In this document: piece after piece, positions 36,435 through 44,975 of the stretch | Position numbering within the stretch: position 1 is the first letter of the stretch | How the letters are laid out: each line of letters opens with the position of its first letter | Assembly: GCF_000685075.1 (NCBI RefSeq) | Contig: NZ_BAYD01000009.1 | Span: forward strand, 62,001 to 126,000 | DNA: 64,000 nt | From: Paraburkholderia oxyphila NBRC 105797 | GTDB taxonomy: Bacteria; Pseudomonadota; Gammaproteobacteria; Burkholderiales; Burkholderiaceae | Reading direction: 5' to 3' | The notes under the pieces: generated by a model | Told to the model about the DNA's origin: nothing | Databases searched by the model: none | Seen by the model: the letters and a program-made list of their open reading frames with translations, nothing else | Position numbers and translations under genes: made by a program

Positions 36435-36496
36435 TGTGCGATAGGTTAGTTAACGTCGCCTCGCGCGCTGCGCGGGGCGCGCCCGCAGATACCTCC

Positions 36497-36547
36497 GCCG
36501 CCGGTGATCCGGCGGCTTGCCCGGACACTGGGTGTCCGGGCCTTTTT
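36497..36547 (+). terminator. Double hairpin with T run
   Basis: Two adjacent perfect stems: GCCGCCGG / CCGGCGGC (36497-36516), then GCCCGGACAC / GTGTCCGGGC (36519-36541), the latter followed by CTTTTT. It is a second plus-strand terminator about 60 bases after the first; what it terminates is unclear. Confidence 0.7.
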
Positions 36548-36653
36548 CCACTTTTCGTGGCTCTGGGGTGGCATTGATCGCCGTATCGGTTCGCGCCGTC
36601 CAGCACCGGCGCGCGAACCCGCCCTTCCCCGCTTCTCCCGCCCGACCCGCCGA

Positions 36654-37460
36654 TTACTCCGTGGAAACGGTATCGGTGCGCACGCCGCTTTGCGCGGGAT
36701 CCGCGCGCTTGAGCCGTGCGAGGCGCGCGCTCGTCGCCTGAACCAGCATGGCGACGGCAGCCGCTTCGACGAACGCCAGCGTCGACGCCTGATGTTCGAG
36801 CGTCAGCGACAGCACCAGACAGAACGCCGCGAACCCGAACCGCCCGAGCACCATCCCTCGCAGCAACGCGATGACGAACGGGGCGCCGTGCGCGCGATGC
36901 GACGACACCGCCAGCACGCTGCTGAGCAGCGGAAACACCGCGAACAAGCCGCTCCACACGGGGCCGAGGCGCGTGGACATCGCCGTGACAGCCAGCGTGA
37001 GCGCGGCGCCCGCAAACATGCGGCCGGCGAGATCGGTGCGCGTGAGCGGCGCGCCGGCGGCGACCACGGTGCTGCGCGGCAGGAAGGTCTGGCAGAAGAG
37101 CGTCGCGGCCAGCGCCACGCCGAGCGCCCACGGCCACGACACCGGCAAGCGCGACAGCACGCACGCGGCGGCGAACCATGCGGCCAGCCCCGCCGCGAGC
37201 GCGAGCCACCAGGGCCGCGCGCGGCACGTCCAGGCGTAGGCGAAATTGAACGACTCGGAAGCGAGGATCGCGTAAAGCGAGAGCGTGGCGGCGCGCGCGC
37301 CGAACGCATCGCCGTGCTGCATCACGAGCAGCCAGAGAATGGGGCCCGCGATCACGGGCAACCCCGCGAGCCAGCCCGCGACCTTCGGCCCCCAGTGCTT
37401 GCCGGCCATCGACACGAACAGCAGGAAGAGCGGGACGAGCGTGAGCTTGAGGGCGAGCAT
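36654..37460 (-). CDS. Multi-helix integral membrane protein, function unknown
   Basis: A 268-residue very hydrophobic protein with about eight membrane segments, starting MLALKLTLVPLFLLFVSMAGK. Motif-like loops are GKHWGPKVAGWLAGLPVIAGP and SVLAVSSHRAHGAP. I do not recognise a named family with certainty; the layout resembles small bacterial transporters or DUF membrane proteins. ATG 37460 opens directly on the first helix and is chosen over the much longer open frame upstream. It lies between terminators and a porin gene, both suggesting a monocistronic unit. Confidence 0.68.
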   Translation of the reverse strand: MLALKLTLVPLFLLFVSMAGKHWGPKVAGWLAGLPVIAGPILWLLVMQHGDAFGARAATLSLYAILASESFNFAYAWTCRARPWWLALAAGLAAWFAAACVLSRLPVSWPWALGVALAATLFCQTFLPRSTVVAAGAPLTRTDLAGRMFAGAALTLAVTAMSTRLGPVWSGLFAVFPLLSSVLAVSSHRAHGAPFVIALLRGMVLGRFGFAAFCLVLSLTLEHQASTLAFVEAAAVAMLVQATSARLARLKRADPAQSGVRTDTVSTE

Positions 37461-37594
37461 CGGGGCTGAAGACGAAGATGAAAGACGAACGGGCGATGGT
37501 AGCAGCGCATTCGCCGATGCGCTGGCCGGTTTTCTGATTGCCCGGATTTGCGTTGGCCGCCGCCGGAGGGCGGCGCGTGCCCGAACGCCGATGC

Positions 37595-38716
37595 CTAGAA
37601 GCGGTGGCGGATACCCGTGGCGACCACGAGCTGGTTGCGTCCGCTCGCAGGATCGAACGCGTTGATGACCGCGGGCGCGCCCGCGCTCGCGCGCTGGTAG
37701 ACCGTTTCGGCGTAGACGTCGGTGCGCTTCGAAACCTGATAGACCGCCTGCACCGCGCCCTCGTGCCAATGCGCCGCCGATGCCTTCGTGTAGACGTACA
37801 TGCCCGCGAGCGACACGGTTGGCGTGACCTGCCAGACGGCGTTGAGCTCGTAGTTGCTGAAGCCGACGGACGGCAGGCCCGCGGCGCTATCCGCATCGAC
37901 GACGCCGGTCTGGATCGCGCGCGACCACGCGGCGCCGAGCGTCACGTCGCCGATGACGTAGTTCGCGCCCACGCCGATGGTGTCCTGCTTGCCGACGAAC
38001 GTATCGATGACCGAGCCCGCCGTGTCTCCCGAGCCCGGCAGCGCGAGCGGTTCGTACGCGCCCGTGCCGTTCGCGCCGCGGCCATTGTTGTGCAGCCACG
38101 CGACGCCCGCGCTGAAGGCGCCGCCCGCGTAGTTCGCGCCGAGGCTGTAGGCGCGGTTGTCGGCGAAGCGGCCCGCGCCGTTCGAGAACGCGTACATGCC
38201 GCCGAAGGTGAAGCCGCCGAAGCTCGGGCTCGCGTACTTGACGGCGTTTGCGGCGAGATACGTGTTGTTGGCGTTGTCGTTGTCGAAGGGATGCGCGAAC
38301 GCGGTGCCGCCCGTGCCGCCCGTGAGCGTGAAGGGCGCGAAATAGTCGTGGACCGAGTCGTACTGGCGGCCGAGCGTGAGCGTGCCGAACGACTCCGATT
38401 CGAGGCCGACGTAGTACGGGTGATCGTTGCGCTCCTCGCCGTTGGCGGGCGCGAAGCCGCGCTCGAGACGGAACAGCGCCTTCATGCCGCCGCCGAGGTC
38501 CTCGCTGCCTTGCAGGCCCCAGAAGCTGCCGTCGATGAGGCCCGAGGTGAGCTGGTATTGCGCGTGGCCGCCGACGTTGTTGGCGTAGGCGAGGCCGGCG
38601 TCGATCTCGCCGTAGAGGGTGACGGTGGATTGAGCTTGGGCGGATGCGCTCAGGCAGGCGAAAGTGGCGGCGCAGGCGGCGGCAAGCGCGGCCTTCTGGG
38701 GTGAAGGGCGGGTCAT
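37595..38716 (-). CDS. Gram-negative porin (second copy)
   Basis: A 373-residue outer-membrane porin. The signal peptide ends at SASAQA, followed by QSTVTLYGEIDAGLAYANNVGG, the first strand. Markers are SFWGLQGSEDLGGGMKALFRLERGF and GTLTLGRQYDSVHDY; the chain ends in Phe (GIRHRF). It is clearly in the same family as the porin at 12617 but diverged. ATG 38716 is the first residue of the signal peptide. Solute specificity is unknown. Confidence 0.93.
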   Translation of the reverse strand: MTRPSPQKAALAAACAATFACLSASAQAQSTVTLYGEIDAGLAYANNVGGHAQYQLTSGLIDGSFWGLQGSEDLGGGMKALFRLERGFAPANGEERNDHPYYVGLESESFGTLTLGRQYDSVHDYFAPFTLTGGTGGTAFAHPFDNDNANNTYLAANAVKYASPSFGGFTFGGMYAFSNGAGRFADNRAYSLGANYAGGAFSAGVAWLHNNGRGANGTGAYEPLALPGSGDTAGSVIDTFVGKQDTIGVGANYVIGDVTLGAAWSRAIQTGVVDADSAAGLPSVGFSNYELNAVWQVTPTVSLAGMYVYTKASAAHWHEGAVQAVYQVSKRTDVYAETVYQRASAGAPAVINAFDPASGRNQLVVATGIRHRF

Positions 38717-39060
38717 GAGAGGGGTTAACGGTGTGAGTTGTTATGGCGGCGGCGGGATGGTGCTGCGGCGCTTTTTGGGCGCGCGCACTGCCCGGGTGCC
38801 TTGCAGAAGATTGAAATATTAGTAATGAATGTAGGCTATGTGCAATGTTTGCTTTGCTAATGGGCGGGATTTCTGCGAAAGCGATGAGGATGCGCAACGG
38901 CGGGGTTGATGCAGCGCAGAGCTTGTGTTGCGGGGTTTGCGGTGGTGCGTTGGGGGCGGGCGTTTGCAGCGCGCGAGTTGACTCACGGCGCAGCGGAGAT
39001 GCTGCGCCGCTTTTTTGTGGGCGTCGTGGCTGGGGGTGCTGTTAGTTGCGGTTTGGGTGG
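38717..39060. other. Gene-free region upstream of the porin
   Basis: 344 bases holding the porin promoter region (an AT-rich stretch near 38810-38860) and an orphan plus-strand terminator at 38986-39016. A 66-codon open frame at 38845 has no ribosome site and runs through the terminator, so it is not called. Confidence 0.45.
38986..39016 (+). terminator. Orphan plus-strand terminator
   Basis: Perfect 9-bp stem CGGCGCAGC / GCTGCGCCG with loop GGAGAT, followed by C and six Ts. No plus-strand gene lies upstream; a small RNA between 38717 and 39016 is possible. Confidence 0.75.
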
Positions 39061-39354
39061 CTAGTAGCCGTGGGTCACTAGCGAAAGCACCGACAGGTCG
39101 GAATGCGTGCCCTCGATGATGCTCCGCCCCACATGCGCCGCCTCTTCAACCGCTTCCTGCTCGCTGCGGAAGGTCTCGTCGCCGTCCGCGCGGTACGCGA
39201 CCGAATGGCCCGGAAGCGCCGCGTTCACGCCCGGGTGGCAGATGTAGGCGGTGTAGGTGTAGCGCTTGCCGCCCTCCTCTACCGGCATGGCGCTGATGTG
39301 GATTTCGAAGCCTTCGTAATCAACCTTTTGAGTTTCGAGTTGGCCGGCGGGCAT
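39061..39354 (-). CDS. Small protein of unknown function, beta-rich then helical
   Basis: A 97-residue protein with GGAGG before ATG 39354. Beta strands (YEGFEIHISAMPVEEG, YTYTAYICHPG, SVAYRADGDETF) are followed by one helix (SEQEAVEEAAHVGRSIIEG). The order and the V-x-Y-x-x-DG turn before the helix resemble the product at 21687, so they may form a family. No function is known to me. Confidence 0.72.
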   Translation of the reverse strand: MPAGQLETQKVDYEGFEIHISAMPVEEGGKRYTYTAYICHPGVNAALPGHSVAYRADGDETFRSEQEAVEEAAHVGRSIIEGTHSDLSVLSLVTHGY

Positions 39355-39539
39355 GGTGGCCTCCGAGGGACGATGGTCGGGCGGGTGGCCCGGGGGATAG
39401 GGGAAGTTTAGGCTACCCGGCCGGGTTAGTTTGCTGCGATGCGGGGGGCGGCTGTGGGGTGGTTTGTTTGGCTGTTGACTAGAATCTTGGGTGCCTGGTT
39501 TGCCCTACTGCCCTGCACCTTTGCGCATGGAGGATCGAC

Positions 39540-39989
39540 ATGCCTACGAGTACCGTTCGAATTCATCGTGTTTTCACCGCGCCACCTGAGAGGGTTTATC
39601 GCGCGTTTCTTGATGCTGCCGCGCTGGCGAAATGGCTGCCGCCGAATGGGTTTACTGGGACTGTGCATCAGATGGATGCAGTTGTTGGCGGGAAGTATCG
39701 GATGTCGTTTACGAATTTCACTAACGGGGCTAGTCACTCGTTTGGTGGGGAGTATCTGGAGCTCGTGGCTAATGAGCGGATTCGGTATACGGGGGTGTTT
39801 GAGCATCCGAATCTGCCGGGGGTTATGGAGACTACGGTTTCGCTGCGGAAGGTGTTCTGCGGCACGGAGTTGAATGTCGTCCAAGAAGGGATTCCGGAGA
39901 TCATCCCCGTTGAGGCTTGTTATCTTGGGTGGCAGGAGTCTGTGGCGTTGCTTAAGACGCTGGTGGAGGCGGAAATTCGGGAGCCTTAG
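39540..39989 (+). CDS. SRPBCC (AHSA1-type) domain protein
   Basis: A 149-residue helix-grip protein of the START/AHSA1 superfamily. It opens with TVRIHRVFTAPPERVYRAFLDAAALAKWLPPNGF, the AHSA1 signature, and closes with the long C-terminal helix WQESVALLKTLVEAEI. Members bind hydrophobic ligands or act as co-chaperone-like proteins; no specific role is evident. GGAGG precedes ATG 39540. The gene is clearly lower in GC than its neighbours, suggesting recent acquisition, and sits beside the SymE-like gene and the tRNA-linked relic region. Confidence 0.88.
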   Translation: MPTSTVRIHRVFTAPPERVYRAFLDAAALAKWLPPNGFTGTVHQMDAVVGGKYRMSFTNFTNGASHSFGGEYLELVANERIRYTGVFEHPNLPGVMETTVSLRKVFCGTELNVVQEGIPEIIPVEACYLGWQESVALLKTLVEAEIREP

Positions 39990-39998
39990 AAAGACAAG

Positions 39999-40026
39999 CC
40001 CCGGCGGTTCGCCGGGGGTGTTGTTT
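39999..40026. terminator. Bidirectional hairpin terminator
   Basis: Perfect 8-bp stem CCCCGGCG / CGCCGGGG with loop GTT, followed by GTGTTGTTT. It lies between the converging SRPBCC and SymE-like genes. Confidence 0.7.
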
Positions 40027-40036
40027 GCGGTTCTAC

Positions 40037-40261
40037 TCAGTCTTGCGTGATTACAAGTCTGCCGTGTTGTACTTCGACTTTTACGCGCTGCCCTGCTTCG
40101 AAGCCTGCGAGTTCCAGCCAGCGGCCCGCGAGTTTGATCCAGGGGTACAGCGGTGGCTCGGTGCGGGTTCGCGCGTTGATGCGGCGATATCGCCAGGACT
40201 GCTGAATGGTTACGTGACGCACGGGATGTGCGGGCAATGCATTAAGATTGGCATCAGCCAT
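40037..40261 (-). CDS. SymE-family type I toxin-like protein
   Basis: A 74-residue protein. The C-terminal part, PPLYPWIKLAGRWLELAGF followed by GQRVKVEVQHGRLVITQ, matches the SymE fold (an AbrB-like swapped-hairpin domain) found in SOS-induced type I toxins. ATG 40261 follows AGGAG; a TTG five codons upstream is not preferred. In Escherichia coli, symE is held in check by an antisense RNA (SymR) overlapping its 5' end; no such RNA can be confirmed here. The flanking region is rich in decayed genes. Confidence 0.78.
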   Translation of the reverse strand: MADANLNALPAHPVRHVTIQQSWRYRRINARTRTEPPLYPWIKLAGRWLELAGFEAGQRVKVEVQHGRLVITQD

Positions 40262-40335
40262 GGTCAACTCCTTCAATGAGTTGGTTGTGGTTAGCGGGCT
40301 GTGAGTGCTGGTAACACTCGCGGCCCGCGCTTCGT

Positions 40336-40768
40336 TTACTGCCTTGAAACTCCTTCTACTGCCGCGCTTGTGCGAACACGGTATCTAGCATTTGCGAGAC
40401 GAATTGTTGTTTGGTCTTGGGTAGCTGTTCGATGGCGGCCAGCCTCCTTGTTGACCGCTGGCGTAATTCCCGACACGAAGTCGCGGCACTTAGAGTTCTG
40501 GTGAAAGACCGTCCGAAAGACTTTGCGGTTGTTTTTGGTAGGTGCAGGAATGCCCTTGTCGGCACCACCTGCCGCAGGCGGACGGAATGCCTCCCACAGG
40601 ATTTAGCCTTGGCGCCCCGCCTGAGGGAGCTATGCCAAAGGCTGTCTCAAAGGCAAGAGCGACTTCGGCCAAAAGCTTCGATTTGCCAGTGCCAGGTGGG
40701 CCAGACACCAGCACGTTGCGCGAACGCGCCAGCAGCTTCAAGGCCTGTTTGCAGTCTTCACTTGCCAT
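40336..40768 (-). pseudogene. Decayed McrB-like AAA ATPase, N-terminal fragment
   Basis: From ATG 40768 the frame reads MASEDCKQALKLLARSRNVL and then the Walker A motif SGPPGTGKSKLLAEVA. Near 40580 the frame shifts, and in another frame GIPAPTKNNRKVFRTVFHQNS and DFVSGITPAV continue the same kind of ATPase. After about 40450 the sequence no longer resembles an ATPase; a third frame there reads IEQLPKTKQQFVSQMLDTV, like the tail of a different, possibly HTH, protein. The Walker B and sensor motifs are gone. It is therefore a frameshifted, truncated relic of an AAA ATPase of the McrB-like type. Confidence 0.7.
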
Positions 40769-41090
40769 TGCAGTACCTACCTGCGTTTGTGAAGTCTCGG
40801 TAGCCGATTACCGCTTGATTTGCCGGGCGCACAGCATCCAAACAATCCAAAAGCTCCTGGGCTACCACGGGGTGCCAAGCACCGGGGGTACGCAAGGACC
40901 TCTCCTCGGCGTAGTGCGGCCATACCGACCCATTGTCCAGTTGGATGAGCAGCAACAGCACGCGGTTAGCTGATGCATGCAAGGTTGACTCTTACGATCG
41001 CCGAGTTCTCGGTAGAGTTGCGCAGCGTTTTCTACCAACGCCTCACCTAGCCGCGGGATCCTGTGCGACGCCACAAATTTGCCACAACCG
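40758..41090 (-). pseudogene. Frameshifted relic of the gene upstream of the ATPase
   Basis: Two frames carry protein-like text: RIPRLGEALVENAAQLYREL and then, after a frame change near 40970, VLLLLIQLDNGSVWPHYAEE with TPGAWHPVVAQELLDCLDAV, ending in the stop at 40758. The stop lies inside the first codons of the ATPase relic (11-base overlap), as in a coupled two-gene cassette. I do not recognise the family. The left part is lost next to the tRNA. Confidence 0.5.
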
Positions 41091-41120
41091 GTGTGCAAAA
41101 AACTGCGACACAAAGCAAAA

Positions 41121-41158
41121 CGACGCACTACATCGCAAGACGTAGTGCGTCGCTTTTA
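41121..41158. terminator. Terminator next to tRNA-Ala
   Basis: Perfect 11-bp stem CGACGCACTAC / GTAGTGCGTCG (41121-41131 and 41142-41152) followed on the plus strand by CTTTTATT and on the minus strand by TTTTGCTTTG. It lies 17 bases past the tRNA 3' end and serves the tRNA transcript. Confidence 0.8.
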
Positions 41159-41168
41159 TTGAATTCCT

Positions 41169-41244
<76 letters not shown>

Positions 41245-41332
41245 ACTATCCAATCGATTCTAGCACAGCTATTTTCGCTTGTGCCAAGCACCAAAATTGC
41301 GCGACATCAAGACTTCGAGCACCCCGAAAAAG

Positions 41333-41698
41333 CTACTTTGAAGCAGGCGCCCCGGCCAACACCCAGGCCACGACATCGCGAACATCCCCAGCGCTCATAG
41401 CAGGATGCGAGGGCATCGGAATCGCCCCCCAAACCCCAGCCCCACCGTCCCTTACCTTCTTCTCGAGCTTGGCCTGCGCCCCCGCATCTCCCTTGTACTT
41501 CGCGGCGATATCCTTAAACGAAGGCCCAACAAGCTTGCGATCCACCGCATGACACCCCATGCAGGCATTGGACCGCGCGATAGACACCCCATCGCTAGTA
41601 GCCGCCAAAGCCGAAGCAGACACCCCAAACCCACCAAGCATCACCACGAGAACCCCAGCCACCACCCGCCCACTCACCACAGCAGAACGCATCCCCAT
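41333..41698 (-). CDS. Class I c-type cytochrome (c551/c552-like)
   Basis: A 121-residue periplasmic monohaem cytochrome. A signal peptide (VVAGVLVVMLGGFGVSASALA) precedes the haem site CMGCH (residues 46-50, His50 axial) and the second ligand is Met95 in AIPMPSHP. The rest follows the c551/c552 pattern (GPSFKDIAAKYKG, DVRDVVAWVLAG). It carries electrons in the periplasm. Its ATG at 41698 overlaps the stop of the BON lipoprotein gene by one base (TGATG), so the two are coupled; another ATG exists two codons in. Confidence 0.93.
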   Translation of the reverse strand: MGMRSAVVSGRVVAGVLVVMLGGFGVSASALAATSDGVSIARSNACMGCHAVDRKLVGPSFKDIAAKYKGDAGAQAKLEKKVRDGGAGVWGAIPMPSHPAMSAGDVRDVVAWVLAGAPASK

Positions 41699-42495
41699 CA
41701 CATCGTCGCCCCATTGCTACCCGGGTGCGCGGGCGACGACTCCATCACCGGCGCAGGCGCTTGCTGATCAAGCGGCCTTGAGCTCACCCCCGAATCCGGC
41801 ACAGCCCCCACCTGCGGCGCATCGGCGGCACTAACCGGCGCCGGCGTCGGCGCATTCCCATTCGCCTGGGCATTCGCCGCCATCGCCTGCTGCGGCTGGA
41901 TGTACTGATAGCACTTCACCACCTGCATCACCCCCGGCACCGTGCTCGCAGCATTCGCCGCAATATTGCCTTCGTCCACGGTCACGAGGCCCATCAAATA
42001 GATCACACCGCGCTCGCTCACCACCTTGAAGTTATTCGCTGAGATGTCCTTGTACAAGACAAGCTCGCTCTTCACACGCCCTTCAAGATACGAGTCATTA
42101 GCGCGAGTCGAAAACGAGCTAGCCGGCTGCACCGCCAGCTCATTCACAATCGACCCAACGTTCGCGATATTGCGCACGATGATCTCGGCCTTCTGCTTCG
42201 AAGCCTCGTCGGGCACCTCACCCGTCAGCAGCACGCGCTGGTTGAACACGGCCACATTCAAATGCGAGCTATCGGGCAACCCGTTGGTCAAATCCTTGAG
42301 CGCCTTCACCTGGATCTCGCGGTCTTCGGTCTGCGCGCCCACCGTGCGCCGGTCGGTTGCCACCAGCGCGGTCCCACCCGCGGCGGCGCCCGCAACGGCG
42401 AGGAAGCAGCCCTGCAGGCTCGCGCACAGCGAGGCAGCAAAGCCGATCGTCAGCGTGGTCCGGGCCAGCGCGCGCGTCATGCTGTTTCTGCTCAT
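41698..42495 (-). CDS. BON-domain outer-membrane lipoprotein (DolP/YraP-like)
   Basis: A 265-residue lipoprotein. The signal peptide ends in a lipobox (SLQGC) and two BON domains follow, about residues 55-120 (DREIQVKALKDL, VLLTGEVPDEASKQKAE) and 130-200 (DSYLEGRVKSELV, GVIYLMGLVTVDEGN). This is the DolP (YraP) layout; DolP supports outer-membrane integrity at division sites. A Pro/Ala-rich tail of about 65 residues is extra. ATG 42495 follows GGAG. The neighbouring SIS gene and yraN reproduce the E. coli yraN-diaA-dolP order. Confidence 0.9.
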   Translation of the reverse strand: MSRNSMTRALARTTLTIGFAASLCASLQGCFLAVAGAAAGGTALVATDRRTVGAQTEDREIQVKALKDLTNGLPDSSHLNVAVFNQRVLLTGEVPDEASKQKAEIIVRNIANVGSIVNELAVQPASSFSTRANDSYLEGRVKSELVLYKDISANNFKVVSERGVIYLMGLVTVDEGNIAANAASTVPGVMQVVKCYQYIQPQQAMAANAQANGNAPTPAPVSAADAPQVGAVPDSGVSSRPLDQQAPAPVMESSPAHPGSNGATM

Positions 42496-42522
42496 CAACT
42501 CCCTCTCCTTCGTCCTTCGGTG

Positions 42523-43173
<651 letters not shown>

Positions 43174-43306
43174 TTATCGCACTCAAGCGCGTTCTCTTCC
43201 GGCGTTCTTTTCTGTACGCGCTTTCGAGGCCGCTTTTTTTGCTCGCGTGTGTCTCATGCGAAGGTGCCTCTCCGCGCGTGGTCACATCTGCTTACACTCC
43301 GGCCGC

Positions 43307-43777
43307 TCAGCGTCCATCTTCGCGAAACGCGTCGCGCAACCACGTGAGGCGTCCGCCTTCGAACGTCACCACGTCGAAGCGGCACGGCACCACTCGCGCG
43401 CCCCGCCCATGCGAGTGCATCGCCAAGTAGTAGCGCGCCGCGCGCAAGATCCGCTGCTGCTTGTGCCAGCCCACGCTCGCCGCCGCACCGCCGTAGCCGT
43501 GCCACGTGCGTGCGCGCACTTCCACGAAGACGAGCGTGCCGTCGCGATCGCGCATCACCAGGTCGATCTCGCCAGCGCGGCAGTACACGTTGCGCGCGAC
43601 CAGCACGAGGCGTTGCCGCTGCAAAAATACCAGTGCGTGCGATTCAAAGCGCGCACCCGCCTCGCGGCGTTCGGCGTTGGACCGGCCTTGCGCGGAAAAG
43701 TTGTCGCGACGCGTACCGGCACGCGCATCGTCACCCACGCCTGCGCGCGAGACCTTCGCACCTTCCTCGCGGCGCAT
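43307..43777 (-). CDS. yraN: UPF0102 (YraN) nuclease-like protein
   Basis: A 156-residue protein of the UPF0102 family with a restriction-endonuclease-like core: [19 protein letters not shown] and [10 protein letters not shown] show the Glu-Asp ... Glu-x-Arg arrangement of the PD-(D/E)XK fold. Biochemical function is not established. ATG 43777 is preferred. The ATG at 43855 would add 26 residues and overlap the start codon of the divergent rsmI gene. The unusually Arg-rich first 40 residues are not conserved in the family. Confidence 0.83.
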   Translation of the reverse strand: MRREEGAKVSRAGVGDDARAGTRRDNFSAQGRSNAERREAGARFESHALVFLQRQRLVLVARNVYCRAGEIDLVMRDRDGTLVFVEVRARTWHGYGGAAASVGWHKQQRILRAARYYLAMHSHGRGARVVPCRFDVVTFEGGRLTWLRDAFREDGR

Positions 43778-43853
43778 CGCGCCGTCCGCCGCCGCGCCCT
43801 CACCCACATGGCACAATGTCGGCCTCTTTTCTTGCGTTCGCGCGTTCCGTGTC

Positions 43854-44747
43854 ATGACGTCCCTCCTCGAACTCGCCCAGGTCCAGCAATACCCGGCCGC
43901 CACGCTGTACGTCGTGGCGACGCCCATCGGCAACACGGCCGACATCACCTTGCGCGCGCTGCACGTGCTCGGCCTCGTCGATCGCATCGCCGCCGAGGAC
44001 ACGCGCAACACGGGCCAATTGCTCGCGCGCTACGGCATTTCGAAGCCGCTCGTCGCCGTGCACGAGCACAACGAGCGCGAAGCGGCGCTGCGCGTGATCG
44101 AGCATCTGCGCGCGGGCGAGCGCGTGGCCTGCGTCTCGGACGCGGGCACGCCCGGCATCTCCGACCCGGGCGCGAAGCTCGTCGATGCCGTGCGCGCCGC
44201 CGGTTTCCAGGTCGTGCCGCTGCCGGGCGCGAGCGCGCTCGCCACCGCGCTTTCCGCGGCGGGCGACTGGGTCGCGACGTTCACGTTCCTCGGCTTTCTG
44301 CCGCCCAAGCCCAAGCAACGCGCGGCCGCGCTGCAGCCGCTCGCCGATCATGGGCACGCGATGGTGTTCTACGAGGCGCCGCATCGCATCGTCGAGACCT
44401 TGCAGGCGCTCGCCGATGCATTCGGTCCGGCGCGGCGTCTGTTGATCGCCCGCGAGTTGACGAAGCTACACGAGGCGCTGTGGTGCGGCACCCTGGCCGA
44501 AGGGCCAGCGTGGCTCGCGGCCGATGCGAACCGGCAGCGCGGCGAGTTCGTGCTGGTGGTGGAAGGCGCGAGCGCGCAGGCCTCGGGCGAGGCGGATCAC
44601 GACGCGCTGCTGCGCGTGCTGCTGGAGGAAGTGCCGGTGAAGGGCGCGGCGAAGATCGCGGCGGCGCTCACGGGGGCGTCGCGCAACGCGCTCTATGCGC
44701 GCGCGCTCGAGCTGAAGAATGAAGGCGGCGAGGACGACGCAGACTGA
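43854..44747 (+). CDS. rsmI: 16S rRNA 2'-O-ribose C1402 methyltransferase
   Basis: A 297-residue SAM-dependent methyltransferase that modifies C1402 in the ribosomal decoding centre together with RsmH. The TP-methylase (tetrapyrrole methylase) fold is shown by [56 protein letters not shown] and [13 protein letters not shown], then [12 protein letters not shown] and the C-terminal winged-helix piece. The gene is divergent from yraN, and its ATG is adjacent to the longest possible yraN start. Conserved housekeeping neighbourhood. Confidence 0.96.
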   Translation: MTSLLELAQVQQYPAATLYVVATPIGNTADITLRALHVLGLVDRIAAEDTRNTGQLLARYGISKPLVAVHEHNEREAALRVIEHLRAGERVACVSDAGTPGISDPGAKLVDAVRAAGFQVVPLPGASALATALSAAGDWVATFTFLGFLPPKPKQRAAALQPLADHGHAMVFYEAPHRIVETLQALADAFGPARRLLIARELTKLHEALWCGTLAEGPAWLAADANRQRGEFVLVVEGASAQASGEADHDALLRVLLEEVPVKGAAKIAAALTGASRNALYARALELKNEGGEDDAD

Positions 44748-44833
44748 GCCGCTAGAACGACAAAGGCGACAAAAGTCGACAAAACGCGCGCATCGGGCGA
44801 TGCGGCCGCCACGCCAGAAGCCGCAGAAAGACT

Positions 44834-44867
44834 GAGGGGCCGCGTCGATGATTCGACGCGGCCCCTC
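44834..44867. terminator. Large hairpin between rsmI and rlpA
   Basis: Perfect 15-bp stem GAGGGGCCGCGTCGA / TCGACGCGGCCCCTC with loop TGAT. No T run follows on either strand, but the position between converging genes suggests a terminator. Confidence 0.7.
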
Positions 44868-44975
44868 GCGTATCCGACTCTTGAGTCATCCGATGTGCGC
44901 CATCCGGCGCGCGTCACGCGCCAACACAGACGAAACACAGGGAATCCATCACGCGCTTCAAGCGCGCGGCGAATC

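Noticed and set aside
38845..39045. A 66-codon plus-strand frame rich in Cys and Gly
   Set aside because: It has no ribosome site and extends through a strong terminator at 38986-39016.
40262..41168. A direct repeat of the tRNA 3' end marking an integrated element
   Set aside because: No second copy of the tRNA 3' sequence was found in the nearby region, so attachment sites cannot be claimed.
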